From the IMG/VR virus record IMGVR_UViG_3300024520_000198, positions 1 to 39,399 of that record: a stretch of DNA of 39,399 nucleotides. The stretch is one strand, 5' to 3'. Of the stretch, positions 17,717 to 23,992 are shown piece after piece. Each line of letters opens with the position of its first letter. Position 1 is the stretch's first letter. A program made the translations under genes and the position numbers. The DNA is from a virus. Under the pieces are notes generated by a model. That model worked only from the letters and a program-made list of their open reading frames with translations, did not search any database and was not told the origin of the DNA.

Positions 17717-18230
17717 AACTCATGATAATTTTTTATCAAATGATATATCTCAATTAGCTTATAATATGGTGATACGATCTTTCTATAAAATAGGGTGGGA
17801 TGATAGTGCAGAGCCACAACATAAAGCTTATCAAAATTTATATAGTGATTATAGTTTTGAAGATGTAAAAAAATTAAAAATGTTAGGTCCTATATTGGAG
17901 AAAGTAAAACCTTACAAACTTAACATAGATAATTATAAAAACTGTGTTGTTAATTTAACAAAACCTTTAGATGTAAATTTTATTCATATACATCCAAATC
18001 AAGTAGTTGCTTTATATTACACAAATTTAACGTGGAATCCTGAGTGGGGAGGAGAGACTTTATTCTATGAAAAAAATAGAAAAGATATTCGTTTTTCCAA
18101 TGCTTATGTTCCTAACAGATTAGTCATTTTTGATGGTGGAATACCCCATACAATTAAGGCCCAAAATTTGATTGGACCTTCATATCGTTTTACGATAAGT
18201 TTCTTTTTTAATAGGAATATGGTAGGTTAA
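17709..18230 (+). CDS. 2-oxoglutarate/Fe(II)-dependent oxygenase, copy 2 (prolyl-hydroxylase-like)
   Basis: A 173-residue protein starting at an ATG that overlaps the polymerase stop by eight bases; a longer frame from 17673 would lie fully inside the polymerase gene. The oxygenase core is visible: FIHIHPNQVVALYYTN (H93, H95), WGGETLFY (E116), then VPNRLVIFDGGIPHTI (distal H147) and YRFTISFFF (R160 for 2-oxoglutarate). The GGETLF and PNRLVIFDG motifs are typical of P4H-like hydroxylases, and similar genes are frequent in marine phages. Target unknown; it is co-transcribed with DNA polymerase. Confidence 0.82.
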   Translation: MIKTHDNFLSNDISQLAYNMVIRSFYKIGWDDSAEPQHKAYQNLYSDYSFEDVKKLKMLGPILEKVKPYKLNIDNYKNCVVNLTKPLDVNFIHIHPNQVVALYYTNLTWNPEWGGETLFYEKNRKDIRFSNAYVPNRLVIFDGGIPHTIKAQNLIGPSYRFTISFFFNRNMVG

Positions 18231-18244
18231 AAACAGGAGGAAAC

Positions 18245-18337
18245 ATGGAAACATTAAAACACTTATGGACAGATCATAAAAAAATCTGTATTGGAGCCGG
18301 TGTAGTACTTGTTATTTTAATAATCGCAGCACTATAG
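18245..18337 (+). CDS. 30-residue membrane micro-protein
   Basis: A short ORF with a strong AGGAGG five bases before its ATG. The product has a polar N-terminus with Trp and Lys and then one hydrophobic helix (about residues 15-30, GAGVVLVILIIAAL). The strong ribosome site and lack of any competing frame make it likely to be translated. A single-helix micro-protein could be a holin-type, antiholin or exclusion peptide; nothing in the sequence decides between them. Confidence 0.55.
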   Translation: METLKHLWTDHKKICIGAGVVLVILIIAAL

Positions 18338-18350
18338 GAATTTATGTTGA

Positions 18351-19058
18351 ATGGCTTATCTGAACGCAAACATTCCTGCGACGTATGCGCAGGTAAGGAG
18401 AGAATATCTCTATGACCTTTCCGGACATGTGGGAGAAGCTGAAGACTGTGTCATCTTTGGGATGGCATCAATTTCAGGGAAAGCTATCCTCTTTCATGCA
18501 ATTATGGAAAATGGAGCGGTATTCTACCGTTTGCCAATCTCTGCATTTATACAAAGAGGATTTGATGTCAAAAAAGTTCCTAGGATGCGACTTGATGAGT
18601 TGGAGCTTTGGAATTCTTTTAGTTATTATCCTAGTATTCATACTTTTGATATCCTTTTAGGCCAATCAGGAAAATATATAGGAAAAGATAAGCAATGGTA
18701 TCACGGTACCTATCTTTTCACGGTTGACTGGGCTCACCCAGAGAGTAATATAGTAGATACGGATCATTCCGAAATACCGCACGAGCATAAGTGCGCACAC
18801 ATACTTGCCTTAAACAATGGTAATTATGCGGCTCAGCCAAACAATCGCCTTATATGGAGTATACCATCTTTAACAGTAAAAGATGAAGTTCCAGATTGGA
18901 AAGTACAAACTTCAGATTGGAGTGTTGAGGATACTAGTAAATGGAAAACAGAAGATACGGATAAGTACTTCTACGGAATTGAGGAAAAGGAAAAAAGTAC
19001 ATCCGAACTTTTACAAGAGGGTATGGATCTACAAATAAAAGAGGAAGAAAATGATTAA
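18351..19058 (+). CDS. Conserved phage protein of unknown function (235 aa)
   Basis: A 235-residue soluble protein. The first two thirds are mixed alpha/beta with many aromatic residues (WYHGTYLFTVDW) and several His residues (SEIPHEHKCAHI). The C-terminal third is acidic with repeated short Trp motifs (PDWKVQTSDWSVEDTSKWK), then a charged tail. I do not recognise a catalytic family. It heads a run of tiny overlapping genes, the next of which starts eight bases before its stop. A cluster of early or host-takeover genes is a reasonable reading of the context. Confidence 0.65.
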   Translation: MAYLNANIPATYAQVRREYLYDLSGHVGEAEDCVIFGMASISGKAILFHAIMENGAVFYRLPISAFIQRGFDVKKVPRMRLDELELWNSFSYYPSIHTFDILLGQSGKYIGKDKQWYHGTYLFTVDWAHPESNIVDTDHSEIPHEHKCAHILALNNGNYAAQPNNRLIWSIPSLTVKDEVPDWKVQTSDWSVEDTSKWKTEDTDKYFYGIEEKEKSTSELLQEGMDLQIKEEEND

Positions 19059-19116
19059 AAACTGGTGGAAAAAAGTTAAAGAATGGTTCTGGAGAGATTT
19101 TTATGGAAGGGACTAA
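19051..19116 (+). CDS. 21-residue Trp/Lys-rich micro-protein
   Basis: A tiny ORF with GAGGAAG upstream of its ATG, overlapping the preceding gene by eight bases and the following cysteine-rich gene by 14. The product begins MIKNWWKKVKEWFW and is basic and aromatic, so it would form an amphipathic helix like a membrane-active peptide. Coupled overlaps on both sides support translation, but the size keeps confidence modest. Confidence 0.4.
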   Translation: MIKNWWKKVKEWFWRDFYGRD

Positions 19117-19255
19117 ATGTAAAGATTGTTTTTGTAATTGTCATTGTAGTGTGAGCGCACATTCAGATGCGAATGGTGTATGTGCTTGCAGTAAATGTAA
19201 TTGTAATCCTCAAGGAACTAAAGTAAACAACGATGAGTGTCTCTCATGTCAATAA
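19103..19255 (+). CDS. Metallothionein-like cysteine-rich protein
   Basis: A 50-residue protein with eleven cysteines (residues 6, 9, 11, 13, 15, 27, 29, 32, 34, 46 and 49) arranged as CxxCxCxCxC, CxCxxCxC and CxxC, with His at 14 and 20. The block CACSKCNC closely resembles the clusters of bacterial metallothioneins, which bind Zn, Cd or Cu through thiolates. No redox or zinc-finger fold explains this density. It lies in a run of small overlapping phage genes (14-base and 10-base overlaps). Likely role: metal storage or buffering in the infected cell, or supplying zinc to phage enzymes; this is inference. Confidence 0.65.
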   Translation: MEGTKCKDCFCNCHCSVSAHSDANGVCACSKCNCNPQGTKVNNDECLSCQ

Positions 19256-19458
19256 ACGAAAAACAAACTTGCAGTACGCATACCAAAGAAAAAGAAAAAT
19301 CAGGTATATGTTGTCGCGTAAAAGACGAGCAAGAAAACGCAGAAGCGTTAACGTATGAACACTCTCTAAAAAGTTTGTCTATATATGAGTTAGCTCAGAC
19401 AAACCCAACTAAAAAATATAGAGAATTAGAACAAATGAAAAGGGAACAAAATGAATAA
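19246..19458 (+). CDS. Small charged phage protein, unknown function
   Basis: A 70-residue, strongly charged protein with three Cys in the N-terminal third (one single, then a CC pair in SGICCRVKDE) and a helical C-terminus (KKYRELEQMKREQNE). The ATG at 19246 overlaps the end of the cysteine-rich gene, and its own stop overlaps the following lipoprotein gene by eight bases. I do not recognise a family. Confidence 0.5.
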   Translation: MSINEKQTCSTHTKEKEKSGICCRVKDEQENAEALTYEHSLKSLSIYELAQTNPTKKYRELEQMKREQNE

Positions 19459-19612
19459 ATTATATTTAGTTCTTGCATTATTATTTGCATTAAGCGCCTG
19501 TTCGGTAGGCAAAAAATGTACCTATACACAAGATGGAACAAAACTCTCATCTTATGTATGGTTTTATAGTGGTGACAAGCCAATTGATTTAGATAAAAAC
19601 AATTGTAACTAA
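19451..19612 (+). CDS. Small lipoprotein (53 aa), possible outer-membrane spanin
   Basis: The product starts with a short Lys-containing n-region and a hydrophobic segment (YLVLALLFAL), then a clear lipobox LSAC with the lipidated cysteine at residue 17. The mature part is about 37 residues with two further Cys. It is translated from an ATG that overlaps the preceding gene. A small lipoprotein upstream of a membrane-anchored coiled-coil protein and an endolysin fits an Rz1-type outer-membrane spanin, although the mature part is not Pro-rich as in many Rz1 proteins. A superinfection-exclusion lipoprotein is the alternative. Confidence 0.6.
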   Translation: MNKLYLVLALLFALSACSVGKKCTYTQDGTKLSSYVWFYSGDKPIDLDKNNCN

Positions 19613-19628
19613 ACCAAAAAGAATAAAT

Positions 19629-19712
19629 ATGCCCCGTTTTCCTTACGATATCCAAATGGCTAGTATGTTCATCTTTATTACGTTATACTTACTTATGGAT
19701 ATTTTATTTTAA
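19629..19712 (+). CDS. 27-residue membrane micro-protein
   Basis: A short ORF starting MPRFPYDIQ and continuing as a hydrophobic helix rich in Met, Phe, Ile and Leu to its C-terminus. Its stop overlaps the next ATG by one base (TAATG), a coupling seen repeatedly in this phage. A membrane peptide is the only reasonable prediction. Confidence 0.4.
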   Translation: MPRFPYDIQMASMFIFITLYLLMDILF

Positions 19713-19846
19713 TGCCAAGACCAGTTAGAAAATGGATAGTTAGATTAAGAATGTGGTATGCTGACGTTAGAGGACACCACGGACATAAATGGAACTATGA
19801 ACCATCCGAACATTATATGGGTAGACACCCAAACAAAAGGAACTAA
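19712..19846 (+). CDS. Small basic His/Trp-rich protein (44 aa)
   Basis: A 44-residue basic protein (RPVRKWIVRLRMWY at the N-terminus) followed by a His-rich GHHGHKW segment. It is coupled by TAATG to the preceding micro-gene and ends three bases before the next one. The His-rich part might bind metal, which would fit the nearby metallothionein-like gene, but there is no recognised family. Confidence 0.45.
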   Translation: MPRPVRKWIVRLRMWYADVRGHHGHKWNYEPSEHYMGRHPNKRN

Positions 19847-19848
19847 AA

Positions 19849-20262
19849 ATGAAGCTAGGACCCGAACAAAGCGTCCAGATGCCGATGAAGACCGTGATCT
19901 CTTTGATCGTAATGGTCGCACTCGGGACCTTCGGATTTTTTCAAATTCAAGAGAAATTAAATCAGCACTCAACTAAAATAGAGATTATGGAAAAGGATTT
20001 AACGATTAATACTGATTTTAGAATAAAATGGCCTCGGGGTCTATTAGGAAGTCTTCCGGCCGATTCGGAACAATTTTTGTTGATCGAGGATCTTTATAAA
20101 TCCACCGAGAAATTACAGGATGCTCAAGAAGCTGGTATGCACAACACAGTCAACATAGAACGATTACAAAAAGACGTAGAAAAAATACTCCGTGATATCG
20201 AGAAATTAAAAGATGCGAGTAGAGAAATGAAATTTAGTAACGGAAATGGAGTACAACACTAA
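19849..20262 (+). CDS. Membrane-anchored coiled-coil protein, lysis-region candidate
   Basis: A 137-residue protein with one N-terminal transmembrane helix (about residues 15-32), then charged helices and a coiled coil (about 105-130, RLQKDVEKILRDIEKLKD). The block DFRIKWPRGLLGSLPADSEQ is one I associate with marine phage proteins of this type. Its topology (inner-membrane anchor with periplasmic coiled coil) is that of an inner-membrane spanin, and it precedes a holin-like protein and the endolysin. It ends with a TAATG overlap. Confidence 0.6.
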   Translation: MKLGPEQSVQMPMKTVISLIVMVALGTFGFFQIQEKLNQHSTKIEIMEKDLTINTDFRIKWPRGLLGSLPADSEQFLLIEDLYKSTEKLQDAQEAGMHNTVNIERLQKDVEKILRDIEKLKDASREMKFSNGNGVQH

Positions 20263-20447
20263 TGAAGGAAAATCTTTTAAAACTTACACAAAAAATCACA
20301 ACTTGGCATGAAAGTATGTTTAAATATCTTACTCTAAAATCTAAAACTAGTGTATTTTTTACATGGTTATTAGTTTTTATTTGTCTCTATGAAATCTTTG
20401 AACATATTATTATACCTATATTTTTAATTTGGTGGGGGTTACAATAA
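20262..20447 (+). CDS. Small membrane protein, holin-like
   Basis: A 61-residue protein with a polar, basic N-terminal 30 residues and a strongly hydrophobic C-terminal stretch (VFFTWLLVFICLYEIF and then IIIPIFLIWW) that could form one long or two short membrane helices. Its size, topology and position shortly upstream of the endolysin fit a small holin. It is coupled by overlapping stop and start codons on both sides. A sequence-family match could not be made. Confidence 0.55.
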   Translation: MKENLLKLTQKITTWHESMFKYLTLKSKTSVFFTWLLVFICLYEIFEHIIIPIFLIWWGLQ

Positions 20448-20656
20448 TGGAAGTCGTAGTAGCTCTTTTAATGTTCGTAAATTTTGAAATTAAGGAACAT
20501 AGAATCCAACCCTCAATGAGTGTTTGCCTTCGTGGAAAACGTCAGGCAGAGAGAACCCATTCAGATACGGTCCAATATAAATGTATTAGAACTAAAGCGG
20601 AGGTGAAAACAAATAAGGATGGCTCAAAATACATCACGAAAATTGTTCTGGATTAA
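20447..20656 (+). CDS. Small exported or membrane-associated protein
   Basis: A 69-residue protein from an ATG overlapping the previous stop (TAATG); a longer GTG-type start upstream lies inside the holin-like gene. The N-terminus is a short hydrophobic segment (VVVALLMFVNF). The remainder is basic and contains two Cys (SVCLRGKR and QYKCIRTKAEV) that could form a disulfide after export. It overlaps the next membrane micro-gene by 38 bases in another frame. Function unknown. Confidence 0.55.
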   Translation: MEVVVALLMFVNFEIKEHRIQPSMSVCLRGKRQAERTHSDTVQYKCIRTKAEVKTNKDGSKYITKIVLD

Positions 20657-20765
20657 ATGGATCATGGGAATTTTAATTGGAATCTCTGTAGGAATTGTTA
20701 TAGGTTTCAGCGTCTATCATTATTTCTTTATGGATAAATTTAGTTGTTGTGGAATATATGGTTAA
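20619..20765 (+). CDS. 48-residue single-helix membrane protein
   Basis: A short ORF inside and beyond the 3' end of the preceding gene. The product has a basic N-terminus, a clear transmembrane helix (about residues 14-33, WIMGILIGISVGIVIGFSV), and a CC pair near the C-terminus. An AAGGA lies just upstream of the ATG, and the stop overlaps the next start by eight bases. The strong hydrophobic pattern and coupling support it as a real gene, perhaps another holin-class peptide. Confidence 0.5.
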   Translation: MAQNTSRKLFWIKWIMGILIGISVGIVIGFSVYHYFFMDKFSCCGIYG

Positions 20766-20976
20766 AGCAGATTATCAAGAAATAATTTCAGAGTATAAAG
20801 AACAGGTCAGAGTTCTTAAAGAACAGGTCAATGAATTAACGGACGCCTGTAAGGCTAAAGATTCAGCCTTGAAAAGATCCTTACAAAAATTAGAATATAC
20901 AACAGATGATTTAGATAAAGCTAACGAAGAGATACTAGTTAAGGAGAAAAAAAATGAGTCTGACGAAAAACTTTAG
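20758..20976 (+). CDS. Coiled-coil protein (72 aa)
   Basis: A 72-residue protein that is almost entirely a charged coiled coil, with near-repeated EYKEQVRVLKEQVNEL and later DDLDKANEEILVKEKK. It starts at an ATG overlapping the preceding membrane gene; a GTG three codons upstream is possible. It overlaps the endolysin start by 23 bases. Lacking its own membrane anchor, it could associate with the neighbouring membrane protein as a split spanin-like partner, but this is speculative. Confidence 0.5.
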   Translation: MVKADYQEIISEYKEQVRVLKEQVNELTDACKAKDSALKRSLQKLEYTTDDLDKANEEILVKEKKNESDEKL

Positions 20977-21412
20977 CTTAATAGAACTGACAAAAAGTCA
21001 AACCGCGATAAGAAAAAACATCGATAATACACCTGAACCCCACCATCAGGAAAACCTGAAATTGCTCTGTGAGAACGTCCTACAGCCTGTTAGAGACCAC
21101 TTTAACTGCGTAGTTAGCATTTCTAGCGGATTTCGCTCTGGGGCGCTTTGTGAGGCCATCGGCTCAAAAATGACGTCGCAACATGCAAAAGGAGAAGCGG
21201 CGGACTTCGAAATCTTTGGAGTATCTAATAAAGACTTAGCAGATTATATTCACTTTAATCTAAACTATGACCAGCTCATTCTCGAGTACTGGAATGAATC
21301 CGATCCCAATTCGGGATGGGTGCACTGCAGTTATCGCGAAGGAGACAATCGAAGACAATATTTAAAAGCTTACAAAGAAGATGGGAAAACAAAATACGAG
21401 GCATTAGCTTAA
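20954..21412 (+). CDS. Endolysin, M15-family peptidase
   Basis: A 152-residue peptidase of the M15A / M15_3 type. Zinc ligands are visible in SQHAKGEAADFEI (H77, D84) and GWVHCSY (H124), with SSGFRSG before them. These enzymes cut peptide stems of peptidoglycan (DD- or LD-type bonds). There is no signal peptide or separate wall-binding domain, so a holin is needed for access, and candidates lie just upstream. A strong AAGGAG precedes the ATG. The overlap with the zinc-ribbon gene behind it is one base. Confidence 0.9.
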   Translation: MSLTKNFSLIELTKSQTAIRKNIDNTPEPHHQENLKLLCENVLQPVRDHFNCVVSISSGFRSGALCEAIGSKMTSQHAKGEAADFEIFGVSNKDLADYIHFNLNYDQLILEYWNESDPNSGWVHCSYREGDNRRQYLKAYKEDGKTKYEALA

Positions 21413-21615
21413 TGGTAAAAGAAATTAAATTAGGTCCAATAGATACAGTGTATGGAAAATGTCCAACCTGTAATAGAAACTCTTTACTGATTGCAATCGT
21501 AACTGATTTTTATAAATGTACAAATTGTGGAGAAGACATCAAACAATATGTAAATGGTTCTATTAGATATATGAAGACAAGTAATTTTTCTAAAAATGAA
21601 ACTGTTAAGCTATGA
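21412..21615 (+). CDS. Small zinc-ribbon protein (67 aa)
   Basis: A 67-residue protein with two CxxC knuckles (KCPTCNRN and YKCTNCGED) about 20 residues apart, the layout of a zinc ribbon. It starts in a TAATG overlap with the endolysin. Such ribbons in phages may bind RNA polymerase, DNA or ribosomes; nothing here decides which. A frame beginning at 21316 would lie inside the endolysin gene and is not needed. Confidence 0.6.
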   Translation: MVKEIKLGPIDTVYGKCPTCNRNSLLIAIVTDFYKCTNCGEDIKQYVNGSIRYMKTSNFSKNETVKL

Positions 21616-21728
21616 GTCGTAATCCCTTCGCTAGAATTTTAAAAGAATTTAAACACAGAGTATTTAAAAATAAAAAGAAGTATACGCGTAAGGTGAAGCA
21701 TGGGAAAAAGACATCAATTCGGGGTTAA
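21612..21728 (+). CDS. Small basic protein (38 aa)
   Basis: A 38-residue strongly basic protein (KNKKKYTRKVKHGKKTSIRG at the end) starting in an ATGA overlap with the zinc-ribbon gene. Its composition suggests nucleic-acid binding. It overlaps the next basic micro-gene by 29 bases in another frame. Confidence 0.45.
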   Translation: MSRNPFARILKEFKHRVFKNKKKYTRKVKHGKKTSIRG

Positions 21729-21834
21729 TACTTACAAGAAAAAAACAAAACCTAAAATTGGACGTCATAAAAAACGTATGAATAAGAAAGAGAAAAAAAA
21801 TTATAAAAAATCGCGCGGCCAGGGTCGTAGTTAG
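21700..21834 (+). CDS. Small highly basic protein with FGVNTYKKKTKPK motif
   Basis: A 44-residue protein, largely Lys, Arg and His, starting MGKRHQFGVNTYKKKTK. I recognise this N-terminus as recurrent among small genes of marine phages. Its charge points to binding of nucleic acid or ribosomes. It ends three bases before the next gene. Confidence 0.55.
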   Translation: MGKRHQFGVNTYKKKTKPKIGRHKKRMNKKEKKNYKKSRGQGRS

Positions 21835-21837
21835 ACA

Positions 21838-22026
21838 ATGCGATATAAATATACTATAACTAAAGAAGGTGGCGAGACAGAAGAAATGGAAGCAATGAGC
21901 TGGAAAAAATTATTTAAAAGTTTAATGGTAAAGTATTCTGATTTTAGTGGATGGGTTTCTTATTTTAATAAGAAAGGTCATCAACAATCAAGACATTTTA
22001 TAAAGGGAAAAGAAATTAAAAAATGA
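21838..22026 (+). CDS. Small phage protein, unknown function (62 aa)
   Basis: A 62-residue soluble protein with a short beta-prone start (RYKYTITKEGGETEEM) and a basic Trp/Tyr-containing remainder (GWVSYFNKKGHQQSRHF). It has an ATGA overlap with the next gene. No family recognised. Confidence 0.5.
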   Translation: MRYKYTITKEGGETEEMEAMSWKKLFKSLMVKYSDFSGWVSYFNKKGHQQSRHFIKGKEIKK

Positions 22027-22229
22027 AAATTATTATGATTCTAGGTACGGGAGTCCTTCTTAATTTTCCTATGGATGAAAGAGTTAAACCCGACTGTTTT
22101 AGTCAGGGTTATGCCATTATCCAAAAGATAGCAATCTATTATGGACCTGAGGACAGAGGCGCGGGTCAAGGTTGGGTTTTAAAAAATTCCCGTGTTCCTA
22201 TTGGAGTAGGAGGATGGTATTGCGAGTGA
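22023..22229 (+). CDS. Small exported-type protein (68 aa)
   Basis: A 68-residue protein with a hydrophobic N-terminus (IIMILGTGVLLNF) that could be a signal or anchor, then a Gly-rich, Trp-containing C-terminal half with two Cys. It starts in an ATGA overlap and its stop overlaps the start of the oxygenase gene. No family recognised. Confidence 0.45.
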   Translation: MKIIMILGTGVLLNFPMDERVKPDCFSQGYAIIQKIAIYYGPEDRGAGQGWVLKNSRVPIGVGGWYCE

Positions 22230-22834
22230 CCCCTATATTTACACAAGGTATTTACTTTGCAAGAAAGATAGATCTACCTCATAAAGATATTCTAGAAAGA
22301 GTTAAAAATTTAAAATGGAACAAAGTTATTCCTCAAACATCTAGTTATGACAGCAGACAATTAATAACAGAATCAAATCATATTCTAAGTATAATGCCTG
22401 GCGGAAACTCTTTAAAAAAAATTATAGAAAAACATGTAGCAGAAGCTATAGATAACTTTGGTTATGATAGTAAATTTAAAACAGCAACTAGTTGGGCTAA
22501 TTGTATTAAGCCTAATAATATAAGTGAATTTCATAATCACAAAAACTTTTGGTTAAGTGCTGTGTATTATCCACATGGTGCACAAGAAGATAACTTTTCT
22601 ATTATATTCAAGAAACATGACCATGACTATTTTGATATTAGAATTAAAAGAAATAATTCATACAACAACAATATGTGTACTGTAAATGTAGAACAAGGAG
22701 ATCTTGTAATATTCCCTTCATATACCCTGCATAAAATAGGCTATAATTCTACTAAAAATGACCGGTATTCTTTAGCTTTTAATTTTTTACCCTCAGGACT
22801 CATTGGGTGGAAAGATGGCGAAATTAAGTTCTAG
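22220..22834 (+). CDS. 2-oxoglutarate/Fe(II)-dependent oxygenase, copy 3
   Basis: A roughly 204-residue oxygenase of the 2OG-FeII_Oxy_5-like type. The first iron motif is SEFHNHKNFWLSAVYY (HxH), and the distal part is GDLVIFPSYTLHKIG with an Arg in DRYSLAFNF for 2-oxoglutarate. Start choice: the frame is open from 22172, but AGGAGG at 22208-22213 is ideally placed (six bases) for a TTG at 22220, and a GTG at 22226 overlaps the previous stop as GTGA; an ATG at 22214 is too close to the AGGAGG. It is convergent with the following minus-strand gene (four-base overlap). Substrate unknown. Confidence 0.75.
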   Translation: MRVTPIFTQGIYFARKIDLPHKDILERVKNLKWNKVIPQTSSYDSRQLITESNHILSIMPGGNSLKKIIEKHVAEAIDNFGYDSKFKTATSWANCIKPNNISEFHNHKNFWLSAVYYPHGAQEDNFSIIFKKHDHDYFDIRIKRNNSYNNNMCTVNVEQGDLVIFPSYTLHKIGYNSTKNDRYSLAFNFLPSGLIGWKDGEIKF

Positions 22835-23046
22835 GAAGTATTTATTAGTTTACACCTATATTTAGTACCAACCTGATATTTATTAACATCAGCATACCCC
22901 ATTTTCTGTAAAATACTTATTGATTGTTGATGAGCAGCAACAGAGCACTGATACCAGGAGTCGTAAATCCTAGATGATTCCATAGGGGGCAGGCACCCAT
23001 TGTTATGAATGAATGAGCACACCCATATTATTAGTACATATTTCAT
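22831..23046 (-). CDS. Small secreted cysteine-containing protein (71 aa)
   Basis: A 71-residue protein with an N-terminal hydrophobic signal-like segment (YVLIIWVCSFI), followed by a compact domain with a YDSWYQCSVAAHQQS motif and a C-terminal GTKYRCKL. The Cys pattern suggests disulfides after export. I have a sense that this YDSWYxCs...GTKYxC pattern recurs in marine phages. It is a single minus-strand gene between plus-strand genes, with AAGG about six bases before its ATG. It may act in the periplasm, for example in exclusion, but no function is known. Confidence 0.55.
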   Translation of the reverse strand: MKYVLIIWVCSFIHNNGCLPPMESSRIYDSWYQCSVAAHQQSISILQKMGYADVNKYQVGTKYRCKLINTS

Positions 23047-23078
23047 TTGACAACCTTGTATATTTTGGGATAATATCC
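23047..23078 (+). promoter_or_regulatory. Promoter TTGACA-N16-GATAAT with overlapping palindrome
   Basis: TTGACA (23047-23052) and GATAAT (23069-23074) are 16 bases apart. The -10 box is inside the 11-base palindrome GGATAATATCC (23068-23078), and the octamer TATCCTAT overlaps it at 23074-23081. It drives the ribbon-helix-helix gene, so an autoregulatory operator is plausible. Confidence 0.65.
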
Positions 23079-23118
23079 TATATATAAAAACAAAACTATA
23101 AAAGAAAGGTTATATACA

Positions 23119-23295
23119 ATGACGGACTTTAGCAAGTACAAAAACGTGACGGTAACGAAAGACACGTATGCTAAAATTGATAAGATAAGAAAACATATCG
23201 TAGAGGATGATCCGAATACATCCAGAAGTAAAACGGTAACAATTTTAGTCAACAGAGAAATAAGAAAGCTAAATGGGAAACTTAGTAAGCAGTAG
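23119..23295 (+). CDS. Ribbon-helix-helix-type DNA-binding protein (58 aa)
   Basis: A 58-residue protein with the pattern of an RHH (Arc/CopG-like) regulator: a short strand KNVTVTK (residues 8-14), helix TYAKIDKIRKHI (16-27), a turn, then helix SRSKTVTILVNREIRKL (35-51). RHH proteins bind palindromic operators as dimers of dimers. Its own promoter carries a palindrome related to the TATCCTAT/ATAGGATA boxes at several other promoters here, so it is the best local candidate to bind them. It overlaps the next gene by 23 bases. Confidence 0.6.
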   Translation: MTDFSKYKNVTVTKDTYAKIDKIRKHIVEDDPNTSRSKTVTILVNREIRKLNGKLSKQ

Positions 23296-23611
23296 CGAAT
23301 TTGTAGATCCAGAGCTAACAGAAGAACAAAAACTTTGGAAAGCTGTTTTAGCTCAAGCGGTTTATGAATCGTGTACTAATTTTTATCAAGCACTTCCATT
23401 AACTTTAAGAGAAAAAAAAGAATGTAGAAAGTGGATTGATTTAAACAACCCAGATTTTAATGATGTATGTGAAAAGGCAGGATACAATGCAATTTATATA
23501 TATCAAAAAGCACTTAAGCTTATGGAGAAAGGAGAAGTTACAAGGACACACAAGGGAGCTATGACCAAAGTTTCTAATGTGATACCAATCCTTGGAGCTA
23601 TACATATATGA
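23273..23611 (+). CDS. Conserved phage protein with FNDVCEKAGYN motif (112 aa)
   Basis: A 112-residue helical protein. The segment CRKWIDLNNPDFNDVCEKAGYNAIYIY resembles, in abbreviated form, the motif of a small helical family found often in alphaproteobacterial and marine phages, whose members I recall as unannotated. The N-terminus is acidic and the C-terminus turns hydrophobic. It follows the RHH gene directly, so it may be under the same control. Function unknown. Confidence 0.6.
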   Translation: MGNLVSSSEFVDPELTEEQKLWKAVLAQAVYESCTNFYQALPLTLREKKECRKWIDLNNPDFNDVCEKAGYNAIYIYQKALKLMEKGEVTRTHKGAMTKVSNVIPILGAIHI

Positions 23612-23784
23612 AAAAAATTTGCGATAAATGTATGGGAAATGGTTATAGACGTATTTGGAAAGACCAAACGGAAACCAAAAAGATTACTATTCAATGCGCA
23701 AATTGTAATTCATCAGGAGAAATTGAAGTAAATTCTAATGGAAAAGACCAAAAATATGGACATAATGGATACAATGAAAATTAA
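23608..23784 (+). CDS. DnaJ-like zinc-finger small protein (58 aa)
   Basis: A 58-residue protein with two CxxC-type knuckles, CDKCMGNGY near residue 5 and CANCNSSGE near residue 30, matching the CxxCxGxG zinc-binding repeats of DnaJ central domains. It lacks a J-domain. It starts in an ATGA-type overlap with the preceding gene and overlaps the following lipoprotein gene by 11 bases. Role unknown. Confidence 0.6.
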   Translation: MKKICDKCMGNGYRRIWKDQTETKKITIQCANCNSSGEIEVNSNGKDQKYGHNGYNEN

Positions 23785-23992
23785 AGTATTGATTATAATA
23801 AGCGGTTTAATTCTATTATGCGGATGCTCAGAGTTTGCATTATTAATGAGCGGCGCTAGTATAACTGCGTCTCAAAATGTCTACGCAAAGGCATATAGTG
23901 GAGCAGATATGCTATCCATTATGAGTACAGAAAAAAGTATCAAGAAACATGCATACGATAAAGCAAAAGAAGTTATTGATGGAAAGGAATAA
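23774..23992 (+). CDS. Small lipoprotein (72 aa)
   Basis: From the ATG at 23774 the product has a Lys-containing n-region, a hydrophobic core (VLIIISGLILL) and a lipobox LCGC, with the lipidated Cys at residue 18. A longer frame to 23738 would spoil the signal. The mature region contains ASQNVYAKAYSGADMLSIM and a basic helical tail; I associate this with lipoproteins of marine phages and bacteria. It could alter the infected-cell envelope or be a spanin partner. It is coupled to the next gene by TAATG. Confidence 0.6.
   Translation: MKIKVLIIISGLILLCGCSEFALLMSGASITASQNVYAKAYSGADMLSIMSTEKSIKKHAYDKAKEVIDGKE

Noticed and set aside
23043-23252. Minus-strand frame of 69 codons opposite the ribbon-helix-helix gene
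   Set aside because: The plus strand has a near-consensus promoter and a recognisable DNA-binding protein; the minus frame is hydrophobic noise.
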